Origin: Serpens sp035497635
GTDB lineage: Bacteria; Pseudomonadota; Gammaproteobacteria; Pseudomonadales; Pseudomonadaceae
Assembly (NCBI GenBank): GCA_035497635.1
Contig: DATJDB010000280.1
Span: forward strand, 1-16,514
Direction: 5' to 3'
DNA: 16,514 nucleotides
Below are positions 1 through 8,515 of the stretch, piece after piece. The stretch's first letter is position 1. Every line of letters starts with the position of its first letter. The position numbers and the translations under genes were made by a program. The notes beneath the pieces were generated by a model. It had not been told where the DNA came from and did not search any database. It worked only from the letters and a program-made list of their open reading frames with translations.

Positions 1-413
1 TGGTCCCGATGGCGGTCGCGCATCCATTCAACAGATGCAATTTCGCTGTCACGCCACGTACGCTCAGCCTCCTGCAGCGCTGCCAGCTGCGCAGATTCGT
101 CGAGCATCCACCCATTGAGCCAGATATGGTGAGGCCCAGGCCGTGGTTCAGTCGTCAGCCCCTCCGGCAGCTCGCCCAATTTTGTGTACTGCTGTTCAGC
201 GCCGGTTTTAGTGTCGTAGACCAGGCCGCGCCGATCACTCACGGCGACAGCCTGCCCATCCCGGCATACCCACGCGTGGCCCGGCACAGGTTCGGGCAGT
301 AGTTCTGGCAACTCAATTGCGCCCGTGGGGATCATCGGCCCATGACCCGGCGCGACGGGGATTTGCAGCGGGCCGATCAGCTCGCCGCTCGGCTGTTGCA
401 TGTAGTACGGCAT
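1..413 (-). CDS. Tail fiber assembly protein, 3' end outside window
   Basis: The first 137 codons of a minus-strand gene are visible; the rest lies beyond the left edge. The start is the ATG at 413, with GAGGT seven to eight bases upstream, just after the tail fiber stop codon at 421. The N-terminal part reads like the MPYYMQQPSGELIGP opening of phage fiber assembly proteins. The last visible part has the WLNGWMLDE and WRDSEIASVEWMRDRHRD pattern typical of the Tfa/DUF4376-like chaperones of Pseudomonas tail phages. Such proteins act in the cytoplasm, helping the adjacent fiber to fold and trimerise, and do not usually stay in the virion. Position directly after the fiber gene supports this. 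The plus-strand reading frame over the same bases is a shadow. The family assignment is by eye; the partner is inferred from adjacency. Confidence 0.72.
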   Translation of the reverse strand, partial: MPYYMQQPSGELIGPLQIPVAPGHGPMIPTGAIELPELLPEPVPGHAWVCRDGQAVAVSDRRGLVYDTKTGAEQQYTKLGELPEGLTTEPRPGPHHIWLNGWMLDESAQLAALQEAERTWRDSEIASVEWMRDRHRD

Positions 414-420
414 AGGCACC

Positions 421-1347
421 TCAAATAATTTTTATGAGCGGGTAGCTGGTGATGTTCTTCGGGCGGTTTTCGTCGGCAGTCGGGACGACCCGCGCCGCGC
501 TGAACGAGAGCGTCCCGGCGTTAGTACCCGCTGCCCCGACAGCAAATATGCCGTTACCGCCTGTCACACCGAACGCGCCACCGGCGGCGGCCGCAGAGCC
601 GCGAACGATGCTAATGATGTCGCCAGTGATGTTTTGGATCGCGTCCCCTTGGTACGTTCCGAGTTCACGAATCCCAGACAGGATGTGCGACCGGCGAAAT
701 ACGTCCCCCAAAGACGGTAGATGAACAGTAAGCCCATCAGCGCTGATCGACCACCGGCCGTCCTGCGGCGTCCGGGCTGCAACATCGCACAGGGCGCCGG
801 ACTGCTGCGCATAATCCAGCAGCCAGGGGTATTGCGCAGCCTGCACCGTGCCGGTGGCCAGCCCATAGCCGCCAGGCGGGATGATCTCAGCGGAACCGTC
901 CGCGTAGCTGCCCACCGGGAATTCATCCCGTCGAGCGACGGGCCACCAGTTACCCGCCCCATCGCTTCGCAGGTGCCAGTAGTCGCCGGCGCCCATTAGA
1001 ACTAGGAGCGGGTAACCCTCGGCGCGCAGGTGCGTGTGAAATTTGATTTTGCCGGTGCCGGCCGCCTGCACAACCACCCTGCTTCCGGAGTTGTCCACGC
1101 GCCGCACGATCACATCGCGGATGCCCAGCGCGGTATCGCTCTCCGGCAGAGTTACAGCCACATTGCCGGCAGTCGCATCGATCAGGACAAGCCCGAGCTG
1201 ATTTGCAGTTAGTGCGGCGCTGGCGGTCAGCGTAGATACCGCGCCCACGATTCCGGCGATGAAATCGCGCTGATCCTCCAGCGCCTGTTTCATTTCCGCA
1301 TTCGTGCGCTCGGCATTACTCAAATACCCGGGTGCAGGTAGTGCCAT
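421..1347 (-). CDS. Tail fiber protein with collar-like region
   Basis: A 308-aa protein starting at the ATG at 1347, with AGGAGA upstream that overlaps the stop of the tip protein gene. Residues 1-60 are helical and Ala-rich (a short coiled-coil attachment stalk). Residues about 60-125 look like a beta-rich trimer segment. From about residue 142 a Tail-Collar-like pattern appears: FPVGSYADGS, then IPPGGYGLATG, QYPWLLDYAQQSG and VHLPSLGDVFRRS, in the order seen in phage collar domains. The C-terminus (RPKNITSYPLIKI) is the usual ending of collar-type fibers. It is probably the receptor-binding fiber or side fiber of the virion, made last in the tail operon and followed by its assembly chaperone. 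Glycine- and alanine-rich stretches near residues 250-280 probably form the distal tip. Function is family-based; receptor unknown. Confidence 0.75.
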   Translation of the reverse strand: MALPAPGYLSNAERTNAEMKQALEDQRDFIAGIVGAVSTLTASAALTANQLGLVLIDATAGNVAVTLPESDTALGIRDVIVRRVDNSGSRVVVQAAGTGKIKFHTHLRAEGYPLLVLMGAGDYWHLRSDGAGNWWPVARRDEFPVGSYADGSAEIIPPGGYGLATGTVQAAQYPWLLDYAQQSGALCDVAARTPQDGRWSISADGLTVHLPSLGDVFRRSHILSGIRELGTYQGDAIQNITGDIISIVRGSAAAAGGAFGVTGGNGIFAVGAAGTNAGTLSFSAARVVPTADENRPKNITSYPLIKII

Positions 1348-1355
1348 GTCGTCTC

Positions 1356-4121
1356 CTAGTAGCCCTGGATTCGGGCATCAATAATTGTTTCAACGGGATT
1401 TCCCAGCTCATCCAGGGTGCGGATCAGCGGGCCCAGTTCGGTGTTTTTGTCGACGATTTTTGCCGAAACGGCGCCCGATCCGTCGTCATGGATGGTCAGG
1501 CTGACCACGCGGATGCGGCGATAGGCCAGCGTGATCGGCAGTCGCGCCTCTCCACCGGCGACCCCGAACGCCTCGATGACCTCGCTGACGTCCTCGACAT
1601 CGAGAATCATGCGAATGTCGCTGATGCTCGGCCGGAGGCCGGACTGCGAGGAATGGACGATCACGCGGAACCGCATGCGCTGCCGGTTGCGAATCTCATC
1701 GGCACCAGGCCACTCGCTCCACTCCTCCGGATCTGGCGCCCAGCGGGGATCGCTATCCGCCCCCCAGAACAGGTCCTCGTCCTCGCCCCAGAACTCGGAG
1801 CGGTCCGGCGCGATCCATTCGATCCGCAGGCCTGAAACATTGGCGTCGAGGGCAATGGTGAGCTGCGCAGGCAACGCCTCGGCCGGCGGCACGAAATCCC
1901 ACTCGTAAACCAGCGTCTCCCATGCTGGGCGCCAGAAAAGGCCGTTGGCCGAAGGCGCCCAGAACGCAGCCGAGTCCTCGTCCCAGAACCGGGTCGTTTC
2001 ATTAGCAATCAGACCTGCAGATGTGATCTCCCCGCCGCTCACGTTGCCCGTCCAGCCCTCTGCCGCGTGACTGACCTCGTAGACGATGTTCTGGACGACC
2101 GGATCGCCAATGCCGACAGTGACGTACGCCGACTCACTCTGATTGCCGGACCAGTCCACGGCGCGCACGAGGATGGTGACGGTACCGCTCGGCAGCTCAT
2201 TTGCCGCCAGTCGCGTGTTGGTCAGATATCCCTCATGCAGGCGGATCGCATCCACCCAGGTTTTCCGCGTACCCGGCTGATACCTGAACTCAAACCCTTT
2301 TAAATCCAGCGGAGGGTTCGGGTAGCTGACCGAAATCAGGCCATTGCGCAGCGTGACGCCGATAGGCCTCGGCGGCGGATTGTCCTGGCCGAGCAGGCTG
2401 TGCGCGACCTCCACCCACTCGCTGGCTATGCCGATGCCGTTGCGCGATCGCGCGCGGAATCGGTAGGCGCCAACGGTCAGGTCGTCGATCTCTGCCGCGG
2501 TCACCAGCAGGTCGCCGCCCGCCGGCCGCCAGCTCACGTCGGCAGCGGATCGGAATTCCACCTCGAACGACCGCGACTGCGGGCCGCCAGCCTCCCATGC
2601 CACGACGGCGCGGTTGCGGAACATGCCGTCCAGGCCGGTGTATAGCTGCTCTGTGACCGTGACGTTGATCGGCGGCGCGACCGTGAATGGGTCCGGCAGG
2701 TTGACGGCCGGAGGCACATCTACGGCCAGCGCATCGGCCTCGGTCCAGGCCCATACGGCGGGCGCGTCCTCGCGCAGCACCACGCGCACGCCCTGGCGCA
2801 GGCTGATGGTGCAGTCCTCGACGCGGAACACGCGATGATCCCAGCCGAGGCTATCTACGGTCAGAGTTACCCGCGTGCCCGGCGCGATCGCCATCGCCCT
2901 GAATTTCAGGGTGCATTCGAGCATCAGGCCGTAGCGGGTTTTCTCCAGATAAATTTTGGCCAGCCGGCGCGCCATCGTTCCGGAGTTCGTGAATGGGAAA
3001 TCGAACGACTGGTCGATCTCCTCAAGATCCTCAGCTATGTACTCGCCTACCGCGAGCTGCACGAAATCGACAGCACTGTATCGCTGCGCCGGGTCAACGA
3101 ACGTTCCCTTTGCCACGTTGAACCGGCCCGACTTCGGCGCGCGCGGGCTGAAATCCAGGCCGCCCACCAAGTCGTCAATGGCCAGGTCAATGGTCGGCTC
3201 GCGGAACTTGCCAGGGATCGCCCGCCACAGGCCGCCGCGACGCTGCACGATCATGGCGCCGGCGTTCTGCAGGGTTTCCAGCACCTCCAGCGGCGGCTTG
3301 TTGAACGACTCGACGCCGTTGCAGGTGTAGCGCCGCTCGGTTTTGCCCGGGCCAGCAGGCGCCAGCTCATCGGAGACATTGGCCGCATCGATGAAGCTGG
3401 CCACATCGAGTGCAGTCCGCTGGATCTTCGCTCCGCGCGACCACGTCATGTAATCCAGAACGCACAGCGCGTGGCTGTCCGTGAAGCCGACCGTATCTGT
3501 GCGCGGGTCCCAGATGTCGTTCTTGCCGCGCACCACTGCCGAGATGTTCGGGATGCCGCTGTATTTGTCCTCGGCATAGTCCAGGCGAACGTACAGGTAG
3601 GTCTGGCCCAGCAGTTTGTCGCTGGCCGCCCAGCTCGGAGTCTGCGCGACCACCTTCGGGCCGGCAGCCGCCTGGCTGCCCAGCTGGATGCTGTAATCGA
3701 CCAGCCCGGCAAATTTCGACGCCACAGCATGGCCGCTCCCCGTCCAGCGCAGCGCCAGCTCATCATCGAAGAAAACGTCCTGGATAGCCTCGCACGGGTG
3801 AGCGGCAAACACGACAATGATGTGCATGTAGCGGCCGTCACCGCCGCTCGCCTCCATCATCACGTACTGACCGCCTGTTTTGGCCGTGCCGTAGATGATC
3901 TGGCGCGGATTGGTCGCCCCCTTGCTCGATACCTCGCGGTCCTTCATCGCGTCGAGACGAGCCTGCCGTGCGCGGCGTTTGGCCTCTTTTGCCGCCTCTT
4001 CGGCCTCCTTGGCCATGTCGTACATGTCCATGCCGAGGCCAAGAAAGCCGCCAGCAAGCGCGCCGCCAGGCCCGCCGAACAGGAATCCGGCGATCGCCCA
4101 GTCTTTTGTTTTACTGCCCAT
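1356..4121 (-). CDS. Tail tip attachment protein (lambda J-like)
   Basis: A 921-aa protein starting at the ATG at 4121 (GGAG seven bases upstream), overlapping the end of the DUF6950 gene by 11 bases. Residues 8-32 are a Gly/Ala-rich hydrophobic segment (GFLFGGPGGALAGGFLGLG), followed by a charged helix to about residue 60. Then comes a long beta-rich core with the lambda-J/GTA-host-specificity pattern (IIYGTAKTGG, ISAVVRGKNDIWDP, WSRGAKIQRTALDVASFIDAAN). Residues about 480-690 hold two fibronectin-III-like units (RNRAVVAWEAGG; PPRPIGVTLRNGLISVSYP). A tryptophan-rich repeat sits at about 711-800. This is the central tip of the tail, thought to contact the host and plug the tube. Length is shorter than lambda J (1132 aa). 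It lies directly before the fiber gene. A long plus-strand frame at 2835-4181 is its antisense shadow. Confidence 0.88.
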   Translation of the reverse strand: MGSKTKDWAIAGFLFGGPGGALAGGFLGLGMDMYDMAKEAEEAAKEAKRRARQARLDAMKDREVSSKGATNPRQIIYGTAKTGGQYVMMEASGGDGRYMHIIVVFAAHPCEAIQDVFFDDELALRWTGSGHAVASKFAGLVDYSIQLGSQAAAGPKVVAQTPSWAASDKLLGQTYLYVRLDYAEDKYSGIPNISAVVRGKNDIWDPRTDTVGFTDSHALCVLDYMTWSRGAKIQRTALDVASFIDAANVSDELAPAGPGKTERRYTCNGVESFNKPPLEVLETLQNAGAMIVQRRGGLWRAIPGKFREPTIDLAIDDLVGGLDFSPRAPKSGRFNVAKGTFVDPAQRYSAVDFVQLAVGEYIAEDLEEIDQSFDFPFTNSGTMARRLAKIYLEKTRYGLMLECTLKFRAMAIAPGTRVTLTVDSLGWDHRVFRVEDCTISLRQGVRVVLREDAPAVWAWTEADALAVDVPPAVNLPDPFTVAPPINVTVTEQLYTGLDGMFRNRAVVAWEAGGPQSRSFEVEFRSAADVSWRPAGGDLLVTAAEIDDLTVGAYRFRARSRNGIGIASEWVEVAHSLLGQDNPPPRPIGVTLRNGLISVSYPNPPLDLKGFEFRYQPGTRKTWVDAIRLHEGYLTNTRLAANELPSGTVTILVRAVDWSGNQSESAYVTVGIGDPVVQNIVYEVSHAAEGWTGNVSGGEITSAGLIANETTRFWDEDSAAFWAPSANGLFWRPAWETLVYEWDFVPPAEALPAQLTIALDANVSGLRIEWIAPDRSEFWGEDEDLFWGADSDPRWAPDPEEWSEWPGADEIRNRQRMRFRVIVHSSQSGLRPSISDIRMILDVEDVSEVIEAFGVAGGEARLPITLAYRRIRVVSLTIHDDGSGAVSAKIVDKNTELGPLIRTLDELGNPVETIIDARIQGY

Positions 4122-4509
4122 GACAACTCCAGGCGCGCGTGTACCCGGCCCCGCTCACGCATAGCCCAGCATCGGGACTAATGGTCAGCGAGGATTCGGA
4201 GTCAATAAAAATGCCCAGCGCCCCGATCCGGTGCGCCGCGTCGTCCAGCAGAACAATGTCGCCCGGGGTGGCTGACTGCGTTTCCGGCAGCACCGCAGAC
4301 ATCAGCGAGGCGACCGTGCCGAACCCGGCCTCGCGACCGCGCCGGTAGGCCTCGGCCTGGTTGCGATAGCGCGTCACGCCAAGTCGTCGGGGGTCTTCGC
4401 CGCAGCGCAGCAGCGCCCAGCGCGAAACGAACACGAAACAGTCGTTGTGGCCCCAGGCAAATGGCACGCCCACGTAGGCCTCGGCGAACGCTTCAAGCTC
4501 GCGCCACAA
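4111..4509 (-). CDS. NlpC/P60-like tail protein (DUF6950)
   Basis: A 132-aa protein read from a TTG at 4509, within the last codons of the upstream gene; no ATG or GTG lies in frame near the start of the conserved part. The sequence WRELEAFAEAYVGVPFAWGHNDC starts the domain: tryptophan 19 and cysteine 24 correspond to the W-G-x-x-D-C nucleophile motif of NlpC/P60-type proteins, and GDIVLL (83-88) to the second core strand. The histidine usually found in the HVGI motif is replaced here (A-L-G-I at 97-100), as is common in DUF6950. So the fold is likely but peptidase activity is uncertain. In GTA-like and lambda-like tails such a gene lies between the hub protein and the tip protein, as here; it may cut peptidoglycan during DNA entry or serve only in tip assembly. 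Confidence 0.7.
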   Translation of the reverse strand: MWRELEAFAEAYVGVPFAWGHNDCFVFVSRWALLRCGEDPRRLGVTRYRNQAEAYRRGREAGFGTVASLMSAVLPETQSATPGDIVLLDDAAHRIGALGIFIDSESSLTISPDAGLCVSGAGYTRAWSCHGQ

Positions 4510-5074
4510 ACCACGCCCTGGCCGGCCAGATGAATTGCCGCTTTTCGAGCTGAGCCACGAAGCGAAATCCTGTGTCGCCTGGGTATTGGGCGCGCTGCTC
4601 CTGATCGGTGTATCGCTCAATTCGAGGGCGCTCCCAGTCTGCGATCTCGTCCGCGCAGGTGATGTTGATCGACGACTCTGCCCCGTACCGGCACTGGACC
4701 TGATCGATCCGGCCGGCGAAGAACAGGAAAGGTTCGCCGATGATTTCGTGGAATTCGTCGAGGACGGCCAGATGCACATAGGCGGGCCGGTTGAAGTAGT
4801 TGCTGTTCAGCGCCGCCGACAGCAGCTCCGATCGGACCCCGCTCAGCGTCACCTGGAACCACTGCGGGTCCAGGCTGCTCGACTCGGCCAGCTGGTCGAT
4901 GTTGCCGAGGTTGCCGAACCCGACGTACTCGACGCCGTCGAACGTGACCGGGTCGAACAGGCTGCTGAACGCAAGCATTCCCTCGTCCAGTTCGAAGCGC
5001 ACGAACGCCGCGAACCGCACCACCGGCTCAGCCAGAGCCGCCAGCGCGTCTGGGTGAATGATCCGGTCAGACAT
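4493..5074 (-). CDS. Tail tip/hub protein (gpL- or DUF2163-like position)
   Basis: A 193-aa protein. The chosen start is the ATG at 5074 (MSDRIIHPDALAALAEP), which overlaps the stop of the preceding gene by eight bases (ATGTCTGA). A longer frame starting at 5146 runs through that gene and is not needed. The sequence is beta-rich: FAAFVRFELDEGMLAFSS, FDGVEYVGFGNL, and FFAGRIDQVQCRYGAESSINITCADEIADWERPR. This matches the general pattern of phage hub proteins that precede an NlpC/P60 gene in lambda-like and gene-transfer-agent tails (strand-rich, with an LFAGRID-type strand and a C-terminal ERYTDQEQRAQYPGDTGF segment). It probably forms part of the cone connecting the tube to the tip protein. 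The assignment relies on gene order and pattern, not on an exact family match. Confidence 0.62.
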   Translation of the reverse strand: MSDRIIHPDALAALAEPVVRFAAFVRFELDEGMLAFSSLFDPVTFDGVEYVGFGNLGNIDQLAESSSLDPQWFQVTLSGVRSELLSAALNSNYFNRPAYVHLAVLDEFHEIIGEPFLFFAGRIDQVQCRYGAESSINITCADEIADWERPRIERYTDQEQRAQYPGDTGFRFVAQLEKRQFIWPARAWFVARA

Positions 5075-5660
5075 CCAGCACCTCGATGCAGTCGAACGAC
5101 ATGGCGTACAGGCTCGGCGCCGAGATGCCCCAGGCGGCCCGGTCATCCGCCAGGCGCATGACGCAGGACGGCTTGTCGACGACTACCGGAGTGCCAACCG
5201 CCGGGTTTCGGCGCATCGGCGGTGCGATGTGCAGCGTTGCACGGCCGAACGCATCAGCGACGGCTGGCTCGGTGATCATCTTCAGCTCGTTGCCGATGGC
5301 GATGTAGTCGCCGACCTCCAGAGCAAGCGGCTGGCTGGGCGTCCAGCCCTCTGTTTCCAGCTCGACGCGGGACACAACGGAGGAAACCTCCGGCGATCCG
5401 ATGGCTGTTCCGGCGTTCGGCTCCAGCACGGACATGCGGAACATGCCGGCCCGGCCGCCGAGGCGCGCCAAGAAAGCGCGCATCAGGCGGGCGTTGTCGC
5501 CCTGAAGGATCGGGAACCGCAGCGATGCAGCCCAGCGCGCCCCGGGCACCGCTGCCACCTGGGTAGCGCCGGACAGCTCCGACTCGAAGGACTGACTGTT
5601 GCTCTGCAGCCGGAACTCGCAGCTCGCCGGCAACACACCCGGGAAATCCAGAACCGCCAT
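5067..5660 (-). CDS. Distal tail protein (gpM/Dit-like position)
   Basis: A 197-aa protein starting at the ATG at 5660, inside the TAATG overlap with the tape measure stop, so it is translationally coupled. It is beta-rich: MAVLDFPGVLPASCEFRL, then GARWAASLRFPILQGD, RAFLARLGGRAGMFRM, LEVGDYIAIGNELKMI and the C-terminal YAMSFDCIEVLDV. The order (tape measure, this gene, hub, NlpC-like, tip protein) places it where lambda has gpM or where other siphophages have the distal tail protein. It therefore probably closes the tube around the tape measure end. I do not recognise a specific Pfam family with certainty; the pattern is common among Pseudomonas and Burkholderia siphophage tail proteins. The structural role is inferred from position. 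Confidence 0.6.
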   Translation of the reverse strand: MAVLDFPGVLPASCEFRLQSNSQSFESELSGATQVAAVPGARWAASLRFPILQGDNARLMRAFLARLGGRAGMFRMSVLEPNAGTAIGSPEVSSVVSRVELETEGWTPSQPLALEVGDYIAIGNELKMITEPAVADAFGRATLHIAPPMRRNPAVGTPVVVDKPSCVMRLADDRAAWGISAPSLYAMSFDCIEVLDV

Positions 5661-8515
5661 TACCGCCTCCCCACAGAGCGCGCCATTGATCCGCCACGGC
5701 TGATCTGCTGCTGCACGCCGCGAGCGGTTGCCTCAGTGATCATCGGTAGCATTCGAGTGATTTCCGCCTGGATGGCGTCGTTCATGCCTGGGGTGATTTG
5801 CCAGACGTGAGTGATGCTGAGCGGTGCCGCGCTGGACGCATCACCTGCAGGGATGGCCGGCTGCTGCTGGCGAGCCCGCACCGGAGCCATGTCGACCACG
5901 CCGCCGTCGTAGAACCCTGGCTTGCCGAGACGCATAGCCTCAACCACGCCTACCCCGCCGGCGCGCCGGATGTCCTCCTGCGACCAGACCACTTCGCCGC
6001 GGTGAACGACGCCGGCCGGCTCGTGCTTGCCGCCGGGGCCGGTGTAGCCGCCGGTGGCGAAGCCAACGCCGGAGATGGTCGCTATGTTTGCCGCAGTGGC
6101 CACACCAACCGATGCAGCTAAGGCGAAATTCAATGGCGGCGGCGCTGCAGCCAATGCCATCTGGGCCGCCAGCGCGCCCTGGATAGTCGCCTGAGCGATC
6201 GCGGACATTTTACCAATGGTGGCAATCTTCTTGTTTTCGGACTGGCTGAGTGCAGCCATATTCCCGAAGAACTCAGCCGAGCTGGCCATGATCGCCTGAT
6301 TCTTGGCGCGCTCGATCTTCTGCGCTCCGGCGGCGTGCTGCTCGTGGATGTTCGTCTCGCGCTTGGCGTACTCCCCGCTGGTGATCGCCTTCGCCTCCAT
6401 GAACTGCCGGTGCTTCTCCAGCTCCGTGGTGCGCCACTGATCTAACAGAATCGTCTGCTCATTGAGCCGGGCGATCTCGCTATTCGCCCCGCCCACCGCA
6501 GCATCCAGCCCGCCACTGACCGGCGCCTTGGTGACGCCTTCCACAGTGCCAGGCTCCTGCACGCTCTCCATCTGGATTTCGCGGATGGCCTTCAGGGTAC
6601 GCAGCCTGTCCGCTGCGGCCTGGTTCCCCTGTTCTTCGTAGAAGGCGATCTTCTCGGCGTATTCGAGCTGCCACTGGGCGTCGTTTGCGGCGCGCAGCTG
6701 GCCGGACTCGCGCAACAGGGCGATCTGGGCCTTCTGCTGCTCGGTCAGCTCCTTGCGGGCGTCGAGTTCCTGCGCCAGACCCATGATGCGGCCGGCCTCT
6801 TTGTTGCCGAGACCCTGGAGTGCGCCGCTCTGAATTTCGTAGCTGATGCGAGCGGCTTCGGTGACTTCGCCATGCAGCGATTTTTGTCGTTGCAGGGCGG
6901 CCAGCTGCGATTCGTAGGTTTTGGCCAAGGCTTTCTGGTTGGCCTCTTGATCGGCTGACGCCTGAACGTCTGCCCGGCGCGCTTCGGAGCTTTCTTTGAT
7001 GCGGTCCCGCAGCTCCGCCATCTTGGCTTCCTGCTTGGCCAGCTCCTGATTTGTCGTGGAGAGGTTCCCCTCTGCGTCAACCAAGTCGCGCCGCCACTTT
7101 TCGACCATCTTGCTGCCGGGGAGGTCGCGCAACTGCACATTCAGGTATTCAACCAGGGCGGCGTAATTTCGCGCCTCGGTCTGCGCCTGCTTGTACGGCT
7201 CCTCCATGCGCTGAAGAACCTGGCGCGCCTGCGCGGCATCCAGCTCTTGAACCGCGCGCGTCAGCAGGTTCGTCTCTTCTCGCAGAGCGATGGACTTGCG
7301 CGCAGCCTCTTCCGCGCCGTCTCCCCAGCTCACGAAGGATGCCGCCACAGATGCAGCCATCACACCGAGCCCGACCCAGCCGCCGGCCAGGCCCAGAACA
7401 GTGCGCCCCATGCCCACAGAGGCCGACTGTGCAGCGGCAAGGCGCTTCTGGGCGGCCTCGTGTGCAGCGGTAGCCGTCGCGACCTGGCCAATCGTGCCAG
7501 CAAGCCCAACGTTCGCACGCGCCTGCGCCAGCGCGGCAGCCGTTGATGCCTCATGGGCAAGGGCGAGCTTCAGCTCTTCTGCAGTTTGTCGCTGTGCCGC
7601 CTGGGCAGCAGCAACCGACGCGATTGCGTTCTGCGTCATCGTGACGCCATAGCGCGCGGCTGCGGCAACAGCCACGCCGCCGGCGATTGTGGCCACCGTG
7701 TCGAGGTTGTCAGAGACCAAGTCCAGAGCGCCCGAAAGCACCCCGGAGGCTGACGTCACCTTGTCGCTCTGCCCCAGGTATGCGGACAGGTTGTTCCGGG
7801 CGCGCACGATGGCATCGTTCAGCGTCGTGCCCATGCCATCGGCCAGCGCCTTGTTGGCGTCGACCGAAAGGCGTAGCCCTTCGTTCAGGTCAGCCAGCGA
7901 CAGCTTGCCATTGACCCCGAGAGAGCGAATCTCGGCTTCGGACTTCCCGGTCTCGCGGGCGATCGTGCCAACCAGCGTCGGCATGGCCGCCAGGATCGAG
8001 GCCCAGGCATCGGCATCAATCTTCCCCTTCTGGATCGACTTGGAATAGGCGTCGATGGCGTTCTTTGCACGGTCTGCGCTGGCCGCGTTGGTCACCAGCA
8101 GGTACGAAAACGAGTCGGTGATGTCCAGCACATCACTGGTCTCGTTGCCCAGCGTGCGCAGGGTGTCGGCCGTCTGGATGAACAGCTCCTGAGCCTCGAC
8201 GAGCGGGCGATAGGTGCTGTTCGCCGACTGAAGCAGCCGCGCCTGTACTTGGTTGAACTCCTCAGCCGACCCGGTGGCCATCTTGATGCGGTCAGCCATC
8301 TGGCCATAATTGTCTGCGGTGTCGATGATGCCCTTCACGCTGAGGCCGGCAGTTATGGCCGCGAGCGGCCCCTTCAGGCGCGAGAAGGTCGATGCCAGCG
8401 AGTCGGTGCGGCGCTCCAGGGAAGTAGCGGTGCGCTCGAATTGCCCCATCACCGCGTCGGCGCGGGTAACCTGAGTGCTGTCTACGGCAACAACCAGCCG
8501 TGCGTACTCGCTCAT
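5660..8515 (-). CDS. Tail length tape measure protein
   Basis: A 951-aa protein starting at the ATG at 8515, overlapping the preceding chaperone stop (GTATGA). Residues about 60-215 carry the tape-measure N-terminal domain (AYSKSIQKGKIDADAWASIL, then MPTLVGTIARETGKSEAEIR and LGVNGKLSLADLNEGL), typical of TIGR02675. Long coiled-coil stretches cover about 300-360 and 400-660 (many Ala, Gln, Glu, Lys). Hydrophobic segments occur near residues 273-287, 370-395 and 795-840, as in other tape measures that cross the membrane during DNA entry. The C-terminus (ISRGGSMARSVGRR) is basic. The protein sets tail length: at roughly 0.15 nm per residue, 951 residues suggest a tail near 140 nm. Long length, coil content and position give high certainty. 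Confidence 0.93.
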   Translation of the reverse strand: MSEYARLVVAVDSTQVTRADAVMGQFERTATSLERRTDSLASTFSRLKGPLAAITAGLSVKGIIDTADNYGQMADRIKMATGSAEEFNQVQARLLQSANSTYRPLVEAQELFIQTADTLRTLGNETSDVLDITDSFSYLLVTNAASADRAKNAIDAYSKSIQKGKIDADAWASILAAMPTLVGTIARETGKSEAEIRSLGVNGKLSLADLNEGLRLSVDANKALADGMGTTLNDAIVRARNNLSAYLGQSDKVTSASGVLSGALDLVSDNLDTVATIAGGVAVAAAARYGVTMTQNAIASVAAAQAAQRQTAEELKLALAHEASTAAALAQARANVGLAGTIGQVATATAAHEAAQKRLAAAQSASVGMGRTVLGLAGGWVGLGVMAASVAASFVSWGDGAEEAARKSIALREETNLLTRAVQELDAAQARQVLQRMEEPYKQAQTEARNYAALVEYLNVQLRDLPGSKMVEKWRRDLVDAEGNLSTTNQELAKQEAKMAELRDRIKESSEARRADVQASADQEANQKALAKTYESQLAALQRQKSLHGEVTEAARISYEIQSGALQGLGNKEAGRIMGLAQELDARKELTEQQKAQIALLRESGQLRAANDAQWQLEYAEKIAFYEEQGNQAAADRLRTLKAIREIQMESVQEPGTVEGVTKAPVSGGLDAAVGGANSEIARLNEQTILLDQWRTTELEKHRQFMEAKAITSGEYAKRETNIHEQHAAGAQKIERAKNQAIMASSAEFFGNMAALSQSENKKIATIGKMSAIAQATIQGALAAQMALAAAPPPLNFALAASVGVATAANIATISGVGFATGGYTGPGGKHEPAGVVHRGEVVWSQEDIRRAGGVGVVEAMRLGKPGFYDGGVVDMAPVRARQQQPAIPAGDASSAAPLSITHVWQITPGMNDAIQAEITRMLPMITEATARGVQQQISRGGSMARSVGRR

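Noticed and set aside
9..302. 97-codon plus-strand frame at the left edge
   Set aside because: It is opposite the tail fiber assembly protein, which has a ribosome site and a family-like sequence.
2835..4181. Long plus-strand open frame (448 codons)
   Set aside because: It lies entirely opposite the tail tip gene, has no family pattern, and is Arg/Ala/His-rich as expected from antisense of GC-rich coding DNA.
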